A DNA stretch of 64,000 nt. Source: Croceibacterium_A sp044506885 (GTDB lineage Bacteria; Pseudomonadota; Alphaproteobacteria; Sphingomonadales; Sphingomonadaceae). The position numbers and the translations under genes were made by a program. This document shows, one piece after another, positions 34,925 through 43,769 of this stretch (position 1 is its first letter; each line of letters begins with the position of its first letter). The stretch lies in assembly GCA_044506885.1 (NCBI GenBank), contig JBIQKC010000006.1:19711-83710 (forward strand), read 5' to 3'. The notes beneath the pieces are model-generated. The model saw nothing but the letters and a program-made list of their open reading frames with translations. It did not search any database and was not told the DNA's origin.

Positions 34925-35232
34925 TGGAAGTCGCCATTCCCCATGCGCTCGGCCGCGAGGAAGCCCGCCGCCGGTTGAGCGACAACAGCCACAAGATGGC
35001 CGACAGCTTCCCCGGCGGCATGGCGCAGGTATCGACGAGCTGGTCGGGCGATGACCGGATGGAGATGGCGATTTCGGCCATGGGCCAGTCGCTCACGGGC
35101 CATATCGACGTCGGCGAAACGCAAGTCGTGCTGTCGATAGAGCTGCCGCCGGCGCTCTCGTTCATCCAGCCGATCGTCGAGAACGCCGTACGCCAGCAGG
35201 GCCAGAAGCTGCTCGCGCCGCCAACGGCCTGA
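34924..35232 (+). CDS. Polyhydroxyalkanoic acid system (PHA granule region) protein
   Basis: 102 residues: MEVAIPHALGREEARRRLS, a middle part MAQVSTSWSGDDRMEMAISAM, GHIDVGETQVVLSIELP, and the end FIQPIVENAVRQQGQKLL. This beta-strand/helix pattern matches the small 'putative polyhydroxyalkanoic acid system protein' family first noted near PHA granule genes. No PHA synthase or phasin is nearby. It overlaps the XpaC-like gene by one codon edge (TGATG), so it belongs to the telA operon. Confidence 0.8.
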   Translation: MEVAIPHALGREEARRRLSDNSHKMADSFPGGMAQVSTSWSGDDRMEMAISAMGQSLTGHIDVGETQVVLSIELPPALSFIQPIVENAVRQQGQKLLAPPTA

Positions 35233-35244
35233 TACCGCCCTTGC

Positions 35245-35295
35245 ATCCTCCTCCGTTCACGGGGGAGGTGGCGGCGCAAAGCGCTGACGGAGGGG
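35245..35295. repeat. Family-B intergenic repeat (second copy)
   Basis: ATCCTCCTCCGTTCACGGGG ... GACGGAGGGG, related to 20339-20392. It lies between the convergent PHA-protein and DUF2721 genes. Confidence 0.75.
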
Positions 35296-35316
35296 CTCTG
35301 CGAAATCCGGCCCTCG

Positions 35317-35784
35317 TCAGATTTCGCGGTGCGCTTCGAGGTATTCCTCGGGAATCCGCAGGGCGGCGGTCGCCTCGCGCGTTTCGCGCATGAACAGCGT
35401 CAGCGCCCACATCAGCAGGCTGATCGCCAGCATGAAGGCCGCCGCCGCGACCTGTTGCAAGGCGACGTTGAACAGTTCCTCCAGGAACAGCAGCGCCACC
35501 ACCAGCCCGATAGTCAACCCGCTGATGACCAGCAGCATGATCGCCTTGCTGATCAGCGCGATGCGCCGGTCCACCAGCCGGATCTCGCGCACGATCAGGT
35601 CGTGTTCGTCCCCCTCGGTCGTCCGGTGCTTCTCCTGCAACACGCGCGAGCGATCCACGATCCGGCCCAGCCGGGTGGACATGATGTTCATGATATTGCC
35701 GATCGCGACCAGCACGAAGACCGGCGCCAGCGCCAGCTGGATGGTCTGCGCGATCAGGCCTTCGGATGACAGAACTTCCCCCAC
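35317..35784 (-). CDS. DUF2721 family membrane protein
   Basis: 155 residues from a GTG. The N-terminal amphipathic/TM segment IQLALAPVFVLVAIGNIMNI is followed by a conserved basic stretch (STRLGRIVDRSRVLQ). Two C-terminal membrane helices follow (ISKAIMLLVISGLTIGLVVA and AAAFMLAISLLMWALTLFM), matching the DUF2721 layout. The function is unknown. It is followed on the same strand, 33 nt upstream, by the manC-like gene. Confidence 0.85.
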   Translation of the reverse strand: MGEVLSSEGLIAQTIQLALAPVFVLVAIGNIMNIMSTRLGRIVDRSRVLQEKHRTTEGDEHDLIVREIRLVDRRIALISKAIMLLVISGLTIGLVVALLFLEELFNVALQQVAAAAFMLAISLLMWALTLFMRETREATAALRIPEEYLEAHREI

Positions 35785-35817
35785 TGTCGTCTCCTCACCG
35801 GTGCTACTGGGCCGGCG

Positions 35818-36852
35818 CTACTGGTTGGCCGCCCCGTCCAGCTTGCCGACCTTCTGCGCCCCGGCCATCGTCGTCACCAGCACTTCGTCGCCGTCGACAA
35901 TTACCGCCACGTCCTCCAGCCCGATCACCGAAATGCGCGGACCGTCGCTGTCGGCCAGTACGCCCCGACAATCGACCAGTTCCACCGGGCCGCTGGTGCG
36001 GTTGCCGTGTTCGTCGGCGGGTCGGGCGTCGCGCAGCGCCTGCCAGTTGCCAATGTCGGACCAGCCCATCGCCACCGGCACCATCGCCGCGCGGTCGGTT
36101 TCCTCCATCACCGCATAGTCGACCGATTCCGCCTCGATCCGTGCAAAAGCCTCCGCGTCGGGATGGAACGCGCCGCCCTCCTCCCGCCCGTCGGCGACCG
36201 CTTGTTCGACCGCGTCGGCCAGCGCCGGGCGATGGCGACGCAGTTCGTCCATGAACGCGCCCGCGCCGAACACGAAGATGCCGCCGTTCCAGCTATAGCC
36301 GCCATCGGCGAGGAACCGCTCGGCTGTTTCGCGATCGGGCTTCTCGACGAACTTCTCCACCGCGAACCCGCCGTCGAGCGGCGCGCCCCGGCGGATATAG
36401 CCAAACCCGGTTTCCGGCGCGTCGGGCGTTATGCCGAAGGCGACCAGCCACCCCTCGGCCGCCAGCTTCGCCGCCGCGCTCGCCGCCGCGCGGAAGGCAG
36501 GCGCGTCGGCGATGTGGTGATCGCTCGGGCAGACCAGCATGATCGCATCTTCCGGCAGCCGCGCGGCGGCGAGCGCGATCGCGGCGGCGGTATTCTTGGC
36601 TTCCGGCTCGACGATCACGCTCGTCCCGCCATGCGCGGCGGATTGCGCCTCGACATGCGGCCGGTGCGCCGCACCTGTAACCACGATCGGCGCGGCGAAG
36701 GCGGCCGCATCGCCGCAGCGGTGCAGCGTTGCCTCGAACAGCGTGCTGTCCCCCACCAGCGGCAGGAACGGCTTGGGCCGATGCTTGCGGCTGCGGGGCC
36801 AAAGGCGCGTGCCGCTGCCGCCGCACAGCACGACCGGGTGAATCGCTGACAT
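35818..36852 (-). CDS. Mannose-1-phosphate guanylyltransferase
   Basis: Forms GDP-mannose from mannose-1-phosphate and GTP for exopolysaccharide or O-antigen synthesis. 344 residues: the nucleotidyltransferase domain only, without the C-terminal isomerase domain of bifunctional ManC/AlgA. Signatures are VVLCGGSGTRLWPRSRKHRPKPFL (pyrophosphorylase loop, 7-30; Arg and Lys contact GTP), the metal-binding VCPSDHHI, the sugar-site FVEKPD and YSWNGGIFVF, and the C-terminal VPVAMGWSDIGNW. Confidence 0.92.
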   Translation of the reverse strand: MSAIHPVVLCGGSGTRLWPRSRKHRPKPFLPLVGDSTLFEATLHRCGDAAAFAAPIVVTGAAHRPHVEAQSAAHGGTSVIVEPEAKNTAAAIALAAARLPEDAIMLVCPSDHHIADAPAFRAAASAAAKLAAEGWLVAFGITPDAPETGFGYIRRGAPLDGGFAVEKFVEKPDRETAERFLADGGYSWNGGIFVFGAGAFMDELRRHRPALADAVEQAVADGREEGGAFHPDAEAFARIEAESVDYAVMEETDRAAMVPVAMGWSDIGNWQALRDARPADEHGNRTSGPVELVDCRGVLADSDGPRISVIGLEDVAVIVDGDEVLVTTMAGAQKVGKLDGAANQ

Positions 36853-36931
36853 TCCTGCAAATCCTTTCCCGTCCGAATGTAGGGGCGGCGCGCGGCCCTG
36901 TCATCAGAGCCAGCCCATCAGAACCAGTCCA

Positions 36932-37636
36932 TCAGAACCAACGTTGCCGCCAACCATATTGCGCCGGAACCGGATTGCCGGCCGCATCGCGCGCCGGGCG
37001 GAATCGGAACCGCTCTTCGGCCAGACGGCAGGTTATGCGGTCCGCCTCGGGATCGGGGCTCGGCGCGATCACCCGACATTCGCGCGCCCGTCCGTCCACA
37101 CCCACGGTCATCTGCACGATCACCTCGTGCCCGCGCCGCAATTGCCGGCCGCCGGGTGGGATGGGGTAGTCGCGCGCGTCGTTTATGTCCCCGGCGATCT
37201 TTTCCGGCCGCGTCGCCGCCATGCCGCCCTGTCCGCTGCCCGAACGCCCGCTGCCGGCGCCGAAGCTAGTGCCCCCGCCGCCGCTTCCTGCGCCCTCGGC
37301 GCTGGCGCCGGAAGCAACGGCCGCGCCGGTCGCGGCCGCGGGCGGGATCGGGGCCGGGCGGGGCAGCGGCGCTTCGGGCGCGGCGATCTCGCGCGGTGTC
37401 GCCTCGCGCCCGCTTTCTGCGGCCGCGCCCTCGTCCTCGCGCGGGGAGGGTTCGGTCGGCGGGTCAGGGAGCGGCTCGGAAAGATCGACCGCCACCAGCG
37501 ATGTCGCCGCCGAAACCACGCTGGCGGCGAAATCGGGCGCGAACACGCGCACCAGCCCGGCCAGCGCGGCAATGTGCAGCAACACCGCCAGCGTCAGTAC
37601 GGTCCAGCGCGGCCGCTTCCTGTTGCGTTCCGTCAT
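36932..37636 (-). CDS. TonB-family energy-transducing protein
   Basis: 234 residues from MTERNRKRPRWTVLTLAVLL, which holds the single N-terminal membrane anchor. A Pro/Glu-rich then Gly/Ala/Ser-rich periplasmic spacer (about 60-150) leads to a C-terminal TonB-like domain: YPIPPGGRQLRRGHEVIVQM, VGVDGRARECRVIAPSPDPE and FRFRPARDAAGNPV. It would couple the proton gradient to outer-membrane receptors, but no exbBD or receptor is adjacent, and the domain lacks a classical YP box further downstream. The next Met upstream in frame is 22 codons away with no signal features. Confidence 0.8.
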   Translation of the reverse strand: MTERNRKRPRWTVLTLAVLLHIAALAGLVRVFAPDFAASVVSAATSLVAVDLSEPLPDPPTEPSPREDEGAAAESGREATPREIAAPEAPLPRPAPIPPAAATGAAVASGASAEGAGSGGGGTSFGAGSGRSGSGQGGMAATRPEKIAGDINDARDYPIPPGGRQLRRGHEVIVQMTVGVDGRARECRVIAPSPDPEADRITCRLAEERFRFRPARDAAGNPVPAQYGWRQRWF

Positions 37637-37720
37637 GCTCCGACAATGCTCCAGCACGCCAAAGGATCGCGCGACCGATTCGACACCTTCCGGCTTCCGC
37701 ACAATCCGTTAATTCCTAAA

Positions 37721-37752
37721 CCATTGAAAATAAACAATGGTAGCGCTCCCTT
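37721..37752. promoter_or_regulatory. Operator-like palindromes upstream of the GH3 gene
   Basis: CCATTG (37721-37726) and CAATGG (37735-37740) form a dyad around AAAATAAA. Overlapping it, GGTAGCGCTCCC (37739-37750) is one base off the perfect palindrome GGTAGCGCTACC, the kind of GCGC-centred site bound by LacI-family sugar regulators. Both are about 90-120 bases before the glycosidase start. Confidence 0.5.
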
Positions 37753-37839
37753 ATTGACCGCTACGAATCACCGAGGCACTGTCCGCACCAAGGAGATCGG
37801 CGGCCCGTCCGGCAGCCGGCAGAGGAGAGGGAAATTGCC

Positions 37840-40527
37840 ATGAGAATCCGTCCCGCGCGACTCGCCGCGCCCGTCATCCTGGCGCTGAGCGCGCTCGCCG
37901 CCCCCGCCGCACTGGCGCAGGACGCCGCCGCCCCGCCGGGAGAACTGGCAAAACCGGGCGCGGCGCTGCCCTATCTCGACACTTCGCTCGATTTCGAAAC
38001 CCGCGCCCGCGATCTCGTCGCGCGCATGACGCTGGAAGAAAAGGCGCACCAGGCCGGGCATACCGCGCCCGCCATCCCGCGCCTCAACGTGCCGGCCTAC
38101 AACTGGTGGAACGAAGGGCTGCACGGTGTCGCCCGCGCCGGTATCGCCACCGTGTTTCCGCAGGCGATCGGCCTCGCCGCGACCTTCGACACCGACCGGA
38201 TGCACAAGAGCGCTACGGTCATCTCCGATGAATTCCGCGCCAAGTATCTCGATACGCTCCAGCCTGACGGGTCGAGCGGGTTCTATCAGGGCCTCACCGT
38301 GTGGTCGCCCAACATCAACATCTTCCGCGATCCGCGCTGGGGCCGCGGGCAGGAGACCTATGGCGAGGATCCGCACCTGACGGGCGAGATCGCCAACGCC
38401 TTCATTACCGGCCTTCAGGGCGATGACCCGAAGTATTACAAGACGGTCGCCACGTCGAAGCACTTCGCGGTTCACTCCGGGCCCGAACAGGGCCGCCACC
38501 AGCAGGATTTCTACCCTACGCCGAAGGACCTGGAAGAAACCTACCTCCCGGCCTTCCGCACCACCGTGCTCGACGCCAGGGTCGGCTCGCTGATGTGCGC
38601 CTATAACGCGCTCTACGGCGTGCCCGCCTGCGCCAGCCAGTACCTGATGGAAGAAAAGCTCCGCAACCAATGGGGCTTCGAAGGCTACATCGTCACCGAT
38701 TGCGGCAGCGCGGCCAACACCTATCGCGAAGATGCGCTGGCCTATGAGACCGATCGGGTGAACGGCGTCGCGCTCGGCTTCATTGCCGGGATGGACGTGA
38801 TCTGCGGCGATTACCGCAACAACCTGACCACGGAGCCGGAGCAGATCGTCGAAGGCGTGCAGAAGGGCATCCTGCCGGCCGAAGTGCTCGACAGGGCGCT
38901 GGTGCGTCTGTTCACCGCGCGGATGCGGCTGGGCCAGTTCGATCCTTACGAAACCCTGCCGTGGGCGGGCATCACGAAAGAAGACTTCGACACGCCCGAA
39001 CACCACGCCGCCTCGCTCGAAATGGCCAAGGCCAGCATGGTGCTGCTGAAGAACGAGGACAATCTTTTGCCGCTCAAGTCTGCGCCGAGCCGGATAGCGG
39101 TGGTCGGGCCCAACGCCGACAGCTTCGATACGCTGGTCGGCAACTATTACGGCACCCCGTCCGATCCGGTCACCGTGCTCGACGGGCTGCGCGCGCGCTT
39201 TCCAGACAGCCAGATCGACTACGTGCAGGGCATCGGCCTGATCGGGCAGGCGGAAGAAGCGGTGCCGGGCGCGGCGCTGTGCGTCGATGCCGCATGCACG
39301 CAGGCGGGTCTCACTGCCGAACACTTCGCCGGCCGAGAACTCGAAGGCACACCCACGTCGCGCGCGGTGGAGGAACGGCCCTATGTCCAGTGGCGCAGCG
39401 ACGGGCGGCTCAGTTCGATCCGCTGGACCGGGTTCATCAAGGCCCCCGAAAGCGGCAGCTACAATTTCCGCTTCGCCACCGAGAACGGCTACCGCGTGTT
39501 CGTCGACGGCCAGCCGGTGGTGGAGGAATGGGGCGTCGGCGATGCGCCGTCGATCCTTTCCGGATCGACCGTGCTGGAGGCGGGCAAGGTCTATCCGATC
39601 ACTGTCGAGGCATGGCAGCGCGGCCAGCGCGGGGAACAGTGGCTGGTGTGGAGCCGCCCGTCGGACAACGGCGACAACGCCGTCGCCGCCGCGCGCAATG
39701 CCGATCTCGTCGTATTCGTCGGCGGGCTTTCGGCGCGGATCGAGGGCGAGGAAATGCGGGTGGAGGCGGAAGGCTTCCACGGCGGCGACCGCACCAATAT
39801 CGACCTGCCGAAGCCCCAACTCGACCTGCTCCAGCGCGTCCACGCCACCGGCAAGCCGACCGTGCTGGTGCTGATGAACGGCAGCGCGCTGGCGGTGAAC
39901 TGGGCGGACGAAAACATCCCGGCGATCGTCGAGGCATGGTATCCGGGCGGTGAGGGCGGCCATGCCGTGGCTCAGCTCCTCGCCGGGGACTACAGCCCCG
40001 CCGGGCGCTTGCCGGTGACCTTCTATCGCGGGGTGGAGGGTCTGCCGGACTTCCTCGATTATTCGATGGAGAACCGCACCTACAAGTACCACCAGGACGA
40101 GGTGCTGTACCCGTTCGGCTATGGGCTCAGCTACACCAGCTTCGCCTATTCGCGTCCGCAGGCCACGGTGAATGCCGACGGCACCATGACGGTCACCGCC
40201 CAAGTCGCCAACACCGGGGGGATGGACAGCGACGAGGTGGTGCAGCTCTATCTCTCGCGGCCCGATCTGCCGGGCCAGCCGCTCCGCTCGCTGGCGGCGT
40301 TCGACCGCATCCATCTTGCGCAGGGCGAGCAGCGCACCGTCAGCTTCACGCTCGACGAGCGGGCGCTGAGCACGGTCGACGATGCCGGCGTGCGCGCGGT
40401 GCGGCCCGGCAAGGTCGATCTGTGGATCGGCGGCGGCCAGCCGGTTTCGCGCTCGGGCCTCGCCGCCGCGCCGGGTGTCTCTGCCAGCGTCACCCTGACG
40501 GGCGAGGCGCGGGCGCTGGCAAAGTAG
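37840..40527 (+). CDS. Secreted GH3 beta-glycosidase with PA14 insert (beta-xylosidase/glucosidase)
   Basis: 895 residues with a signal peptide (LAAPVILALSALAAPAALAQ). The GH3 N-terminal TIM-barrel contains NWWNEGLHGVARAG and SPNINIFRDPRWGRGQETYG. The nucleophile is Asp287 in GYIVTDCGSA, a variant of the usual SD(W/C). The alpha/beta sandwich is interrupted at about 480-610 by a PA14 domain (FAGRELEGTP...YNFRFATENGYRVFVDGQ). The likely acid/base Glu lies in EAEGFHGGDR. A fibronectin-III-like domain ends it (VQLYLSRPDLPGQPLRSLAA). The layout resembles beta-xylosidases and glucosidases acting in the periplasm on plant oligosaccharides; exact specificity is not readable. Confidence 0.92.
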   Translation: MRIRPARLAAPVILALSALAAPAALAQDAAAPPGELAKPGAALPYLDTSLDFETRARDLVARMTLEEKAHQAGHTAPAIPRLNVPAYNWWNEGLHGVARAGIATVFPQAIGLAATFDTDRMHKSATVISDEFRAKYLDTLQPDGSSGFYQGLTVWSPNINIFRDPRWGRGQETYGEDPHLTGEIANAFITGLQGDDPKYYKTVATSKHFAVHSGPEQGRHQQDFYPTPKDLEETYLPAFRTTVLDARVGSLMCAYNALYGVPACASQYLMEEKLRNQWGFEGYIVTDCGSAANTYREDALAYETDRVNGVALGFIAGMDVICGDYRNNLTTEPEQIVEGVQKGILPAEVLDRALVRLFTARMRLGQFDPYETLPWAGITKEDFDTPEHHAASLEMAKASMVLLKNEDNLLPLKSAPSRIAVVGPNADSFDTLVGNYYGTPSDPVTVLDGLRARFPDSQIDYVQGIGLIGQAEEAVPGAALCVDAACTQAGLTAEHFAGRELEGTPTSRAVEERPYVQWRSDGRLSSIRWTGFIKAPESGSYNFRFATENGYRVFVDGQPVVEEWGVGDAPSILSGSTVLEAGKVYPITVEAWQRGQRGEQWLVWSRPSDNGDNAVAAARNADLVVFVGGLSARIEGEEMRVEAEGFHGGDRTNIDLPKPQLDLLQRVHATGKPTVLVLMNGSALAVNWADENIPAIVEAWYPGGEGGHAVAQLLAGDYSPAGRLPVTFYRGVEGLPDFLDYSMENRTYKYHQDEVLYPFGYGLSYTSFAYSRPQATVNADGTMTVTAQVANTGGMDSDEVVQLYLSRPDLPGQPLRSLAAFDRIHLAQGEQRTVSFTLDERALSTVDDAGVRAVRPGKVDLWIGGGQPVSRSGLAAAPGVSASVTLTGEARALAK

Positions 40528-40548
40528 GATGAATGCCGGCGGGGGCCG

Positions 40549-41103
40549 CTACCAGTGGTTCCCCGCCGCCACCGCCGCCACTTCCGCCGGGCTCGACTTG
40601 CGACCGAGCGTTTCGTTGCGATGCGGATAGCGCCCGAAGCGCGCGATCATCCGATAGTGCGACCGCGCGAACGGCGCGCCGAAGCGCCGGCCCAGCCGGG
40701 TAAAGTAGGCCAGACTCCACATCTGGTCGGAAATGTCCTCGCTGTGCATCAGCGGCATGGCGAGGAACTGCCGTTCCGCGCCGCTCAGGCCCTCGTCGAA
40801 TCCTCGCGCCAGCGCCGCGCGGGCAATGTCACGGGCCAGCGCATCGTAGGCGAAGGCCCGCGCCGTTCCGCGATAGATATTGCGCGGGACCTGGTCGAAC
40901 AACAGCACAGCCGCGCGCGCGGTCTGCGAATCGGTCAGGAATTCGCCTGCCGGTCGCGCGCCCAGCATATGCAATTCGCGCTCGAACCGGTCACGCAGCA
41001 GCGCATCCACGTCGGGACCGGGGCGAAACCAGTCTCGCGGCCGCAGCCGGTGGAACCAGACGTGAAGAATCTCGGCCGCCCAGCGGCGTTGCGGGGCGGC
41101 CAA
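40549..41103 (-). CDS. DUF924 family protein
   Basis: 184 residues, all helical. The family signature VLLFDQVPRNIYRGTARAFA (66-85) is clear, and FLAMPLMHSEDISDQ and RFGRYPHRNETLGR also match. DUF924 proteins have a tetratricopeptide-like fold and no known activity. It starts 7 bases after the next gene's stop on the same strand, so it is probably cotranscribed with 41110-41508. Confidence 0.9.
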   Translation of the reverse strand: MAAPQRRWAAEILHVWFHRLRPRDWFRPGPDVDALLRDRFERELHMLGARPAGEFLTDSQTARAAVLLFDQVPRNIYRGTARAFAYDALARDIARAALARGFDEGLSGAERQFLAMPLMHSEDISDQMWSLAYFTRLGRRFGAPFARSHYRMIARFGRYPHRNETLGRKSSPAEVAAVAAGNHW

Positions 41104-41109
41104 GACTGT

Positions 41110-41508
41110 TCAGCCCTTCTTGGTGTAGGGCACGAAGTCCTTGAGGAAGACGACGCCGCTGACATGGCCGGTATGGCGATCGACCGTCTTGGTCAGGTCG
41201 GTCTTGCACAGCTGGCTGCCGAATCGTTCGATTACCGGCACGTCCCAGCTGCTCAGCGTCGCCGGATTTTCCGGACGGGCGACATAGATGGTGTCGCCAC
41301 CATCGTAGACCACGCCGACGTGTTCGATAATGGTCAGCCGGTTGCCGCGCATCGCGCTGATGCAGCTCACGGGTTCGCCGGCCGAGCGGCCTTCGATCAT
41401 CTTGGCTAGCCGCGCTTCGCCCTTTTCGGCGCGCGTTTCAGCGGTCGCGATGCCGGTTCCGGAGACAGCCAGCGCCGCGCCGGCGAGAATAATCGCTAGA
41501 GGCTTCAT
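41110..41508 (-). CDS. Small secreted protein of unknown function
   Basis: 132 residues with a signal peptide (MKPLAIILAGAALAVSGTGI, cleavage near ATAE). The mature part has two cysteines (PVSCIS and QLCKT) that could form a disulfide, a strand TIIEHVGVVYDGGDTIYVA, and a C-terminal FLKDFVPYTKKG. The ATG is preceded by GGAGAAAGACCG, a good ribosome-binding site, so the 10-codon upstream extension is discarded. I do not recognise a named family. Confidence 0.78.
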   Translation of the reverse strand: MKPLAIILAGAALAVSGTGIATAETRAEKGEARLAKMIEGRSAGEPVSCISAMRGNRLTIIEHVGVVYDGGDTIYVARPENPATLSSWDVPVIERFGSQLCKTDLTKTVDRHTGHVSGVVFLKDFVPYTKKG

Positions 41509-41582
41509 CGGTCTTTCTCCCATATTGCGGGGAAGCATAGGCCCGATGTGGTGAATGTCGTCTGACCGTCAAGGGTTCGCGG

Positions 41583-41852
41583 TCAGGCTTCCGCCCCCGC
41601 CGTGTCCGGTTCGTCTTCGGGCAAGTCGCCGGGCGAAACCTCGTGCAGCCCGCGTTCGGCCGGGCCGCCCTCGAGAACAAAACGCCGGTCGCAATAGCCG
41701 CAATCGACGTAGCCCTGCTCGTCGATCTGCATGTAGACGCGCGGATGCCCGAGCGCCGCCGGACGGAACCTGGCGCCGCCGCGAATGTCGCCGGCGCCGT
41801 CGCACCACACGCGCGGGGACTCGACATAGGTGATTTCGGGAACGTCCTGCAT
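41583..41852 (-). CDS. Zinc-finger CHCC-type protein
   Basis: 89 residues from MQDVPEITYVESPRVWCDGA. Metal ligands follow the zf-CHCC arrangement: Cys in VWCDG, His in GHPRVYMQID, and the CxxC of YVDCGYCDRRFVL. The same module occurs in the mitochondrial complex I subunit NDUFS6, and sphingomonad genomes carry it as a stand-alone gene. The acidic tail (SPGDLPEDEPDTAG) is not conserved. The function is unknown. Confidence 0.88.
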   Translation of the reverse strand: MQDVPEITYVESPRVWCDGAGDIRGGARFRPAALGHPRVYMQIDEQGYVDCGYCDRRFVLEGGPAERGLHEVSPGDLPEDEPDTAGAEA

Positions 41853-41913
41853 CGCCACCGCGCTTAACTCGCCGCCGCGCGTTCCGCAACGGGGTGCGAG
41901 GGCGGGAATGCCG

Positions 41914-42717
41914 CTACGCAAACCAATAACACGTCCCGCGCATCTCCAGGCTCACGCGCGCCGGCGCATCGGGGCCGGCCAGCGGATTGTCGAACGCGCC
42001 GTGCGGCATCAGTTGCGCGCGGTCGGGATCGCTTTCGCTGGTCTTGAACACGATCGCCTCGTCGGGGGTCATGTCGGAATAATAATACCAGCGGTGGTCG
42101 GGGTTCTCCGCCAGCAGGTAGTTGCCGAAGCTCCATTCGGGCGCGCCGTCCGGCGGATCGAAGATCGCGCGGCAATCGATTAGATCCTCCGGCGCGACGC
42201 TGGGCCAGGCGCACAGCGCCAGCGGTACGTCCTGCGGCGCGCCGGTCAGCGCGCGCCAGACGTTGTACTGAGCGCTGCGGATGACGGTTTCCCCCTCGGG
42301 CGCGCCCTTGGCCCGCATGTCCGCCGCGTCCTCGCGCGCAATGTCGACATGGACGAACCGCGCCGGGTGCGAATTGTCGTGCGCTTCGTTTTCGCCCAGC
42401 TTCTCCGAAAAGCGCAGGATGCCCATTGGCGTCATCGCCACGTGATCGCAGCCGGTAATCCGTTGCAGCAACTCGGCGATTTCGCCGCGATGCGCCTCCG
42501 CCACCGCCTTGAGATCGGTCAGGTCTTCGACCGCGCTGGCGTGCTCCACCAGCGTGAAGCCCTCGCGGTCGAGCGCGCAACCGAGCCCGCGCGCGTCGCG
42601 GATGGTCACTTCGGCGGGCGCCAGCGGCACGAAGTCCTTCTCGTGCGCGTTGGCGTAGAAATAGGGCGTGCGTCCGGTGCGCCGCGAATAGCCGATGCTG
42701 GCGCGCACCTCGTTCAC
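41914..42717 (-). CDS. CmcJ/NvfI-family oxidoreductase
   Basis: 267 residues. The features match the CmcJ/NvfI/GA4-desaturase-like group: an N-terminal RRTGRTPYFYANAH, the HVD motif in ARFVHVDIAREDAADMR, YNVWRALTGAPQDVPLALC, then WYYYSDMTPDEAIVFKT and the closing LMPHGAFDNPLAG. HxD...H is consistent with a Fe(II)/2-oxoglutarate-type metal site, as inferred for the family. Its substrate here is unknown. The start overlaps the aldo/keto reductase stop by 4 nt, which suggests a coupled pair. Confidence 0.78.
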   Translation of the reverse strand: MNEVRASIGYSRRTGRTPYFYANAHEKDFVPLAPAEVTIRDARGLGCALDREGFTLVEHASAVEDLTDLKAVAEAHRGEIAELLQRITGCDHVAMTPMGILRFSEKLGENEAHDNSHPARFVHVDIAREDAADMRAKGAPEGETVIRSAQYNVWRALTGAPQDVPLALCAWPSVAPEDLIDCRAIFDPPDGAPEWSFGNYLLAENPDHRWYYYSDMTPDEAIVFKTSESDPDRAQLMPHGAFDNPLAGPDAPARVSLEMRGTCYWFA

Positions 42718-43724
42718 GCCGGTTCGAACTCCTCGGTGTCGATCGTCGGTCGGATCGCGTCGTGATAGCGGTGCCCGGCGACGGTGCGCTGGTTGATCAG
42801 CGCATCCGCCCTATCGAGCACATCCTGCGGCACGTCCAGCGAGGCCGCGCGATGGTTGTCTTCCAGGTGCGCGATGCTGGTCGTGCCGGGGATGACGTGG
42901 ACATGGTCTCCGCGCGACAGCACCCAGGCGAGCGCGAGCTGCGCCGGCGTCATTCCCGCATCCCGCGCCAGCGCGGCGAAGCGTTCGATCAGCGCCAGGT
43001 TGTGCGGCCAGTTCTGGGCATTGAAACGCGGCATCTTGGTCCGGAGGTCCGCCTCATCCAGCGCCGAAGGATCGGTCAGCTCGCCTCCCAGCGCGCCGCG
43101 TCCGACCGGGGAGAAGGCGACCAGCGCGATGCCCAGCTCGCGGCATGTCTCCAGCACGCCCAGTTCGACGTTGCGCGTCCACAGCGAATATTCGGTCTGC
43201 ACGGCCGCCACCGGATGCACGCCATGCGCCTCGCGGATATGCGCCGAGCTCCATTCCGATACGCCATAGGCGCCGATCTTGCCCGCCTCGATCGCCCGCG
43301 CCAGCGCACCGACCGATTCGGCGATCGGCGTCTTCGGGTCGAACCGGTGCATGTAGTAGAGGTCGATTCGGTCCGTCCGGAGCAGCCGCAGGCTCTCGTC
43401 GATGTCGCCGGCGATCTTCTCCGCCGAGCAATCCACGCCGCGCTTCGGCCCGTCGACCACGATCCCGCACTTCGAGGCGAGGAAGAATTCGTTCCGCCGC
43501 CCCTTCAGCGTCTCGCCGATCAGCGCCTCGTTCTTGCCCCCGCCATAGATCCGCGCAGTATCGAGGTGATTGCAGCCGATGTCGAGCGCGCGGTCGAGCA
43601 GCCGCGCGCCTTCCTCGGGCGAAGGCGGGGAGCCATAGGCCCACGACAGGTTCATGCAGCCGAGCCCCACGGGGTGGAGCGCGGTTCCGGCGATGGTGCG
43701 GGTTGTCTCGGTCATGCCCGCCAT
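42714..43724 (-). CDS. Aldo/keto reductase
   Basis: 336 residues with an (alpha/beta)8-barrel layout. The AKR tetrad is visible as Asp and Tyr in GCNHLDTARIYGGGKNE (about 50-66), Lys in FFLASKCGI and His in DLYYMHRFDPKTP. The NADPH-binding region includes HVIPGTTSIAHLEDN near residue 290. The end of the gene overlaps the CmcJ-like start, so both may act on one substrate. It lies just outside the lig genes; no specific role in lignin-derived aromatics can be read. Confidence 0.92.
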   Translation of the reverse strand: MAGMTETTRTIAGTALHPVGLGCMNLSWAYGSPPSPEEGARLLDRALDIGCNHLDTARIYGGGKNEALIGETLKGRRNEFFLASKCGIVVDGPKRGVDCSAEKIAGDIDESLRLLRTDRIDLYYMHRFDPKTPIAESVGALARAIEAGKIGAYGVSEWSSAHIREAHGVHPVAAVQTEYSLWTRNVELGVLETCRELGIALVAFSPVGRGALGGELTDPSALDEADLRTKMPRFNAQNWPHNLALIERFAALARDAGMTPAQLALAWVLSRGDHVHVIPGTTSIAHLEDNHRAASLDVPQDVLDRADALINQRTVAGHRYHDAIRPTIDTEEFEPA

Positions 43725-43769
43725 GTGCAGAGACAGGCGGCAAGTCGCAACCCCCTTGGAGCCCTGCCC

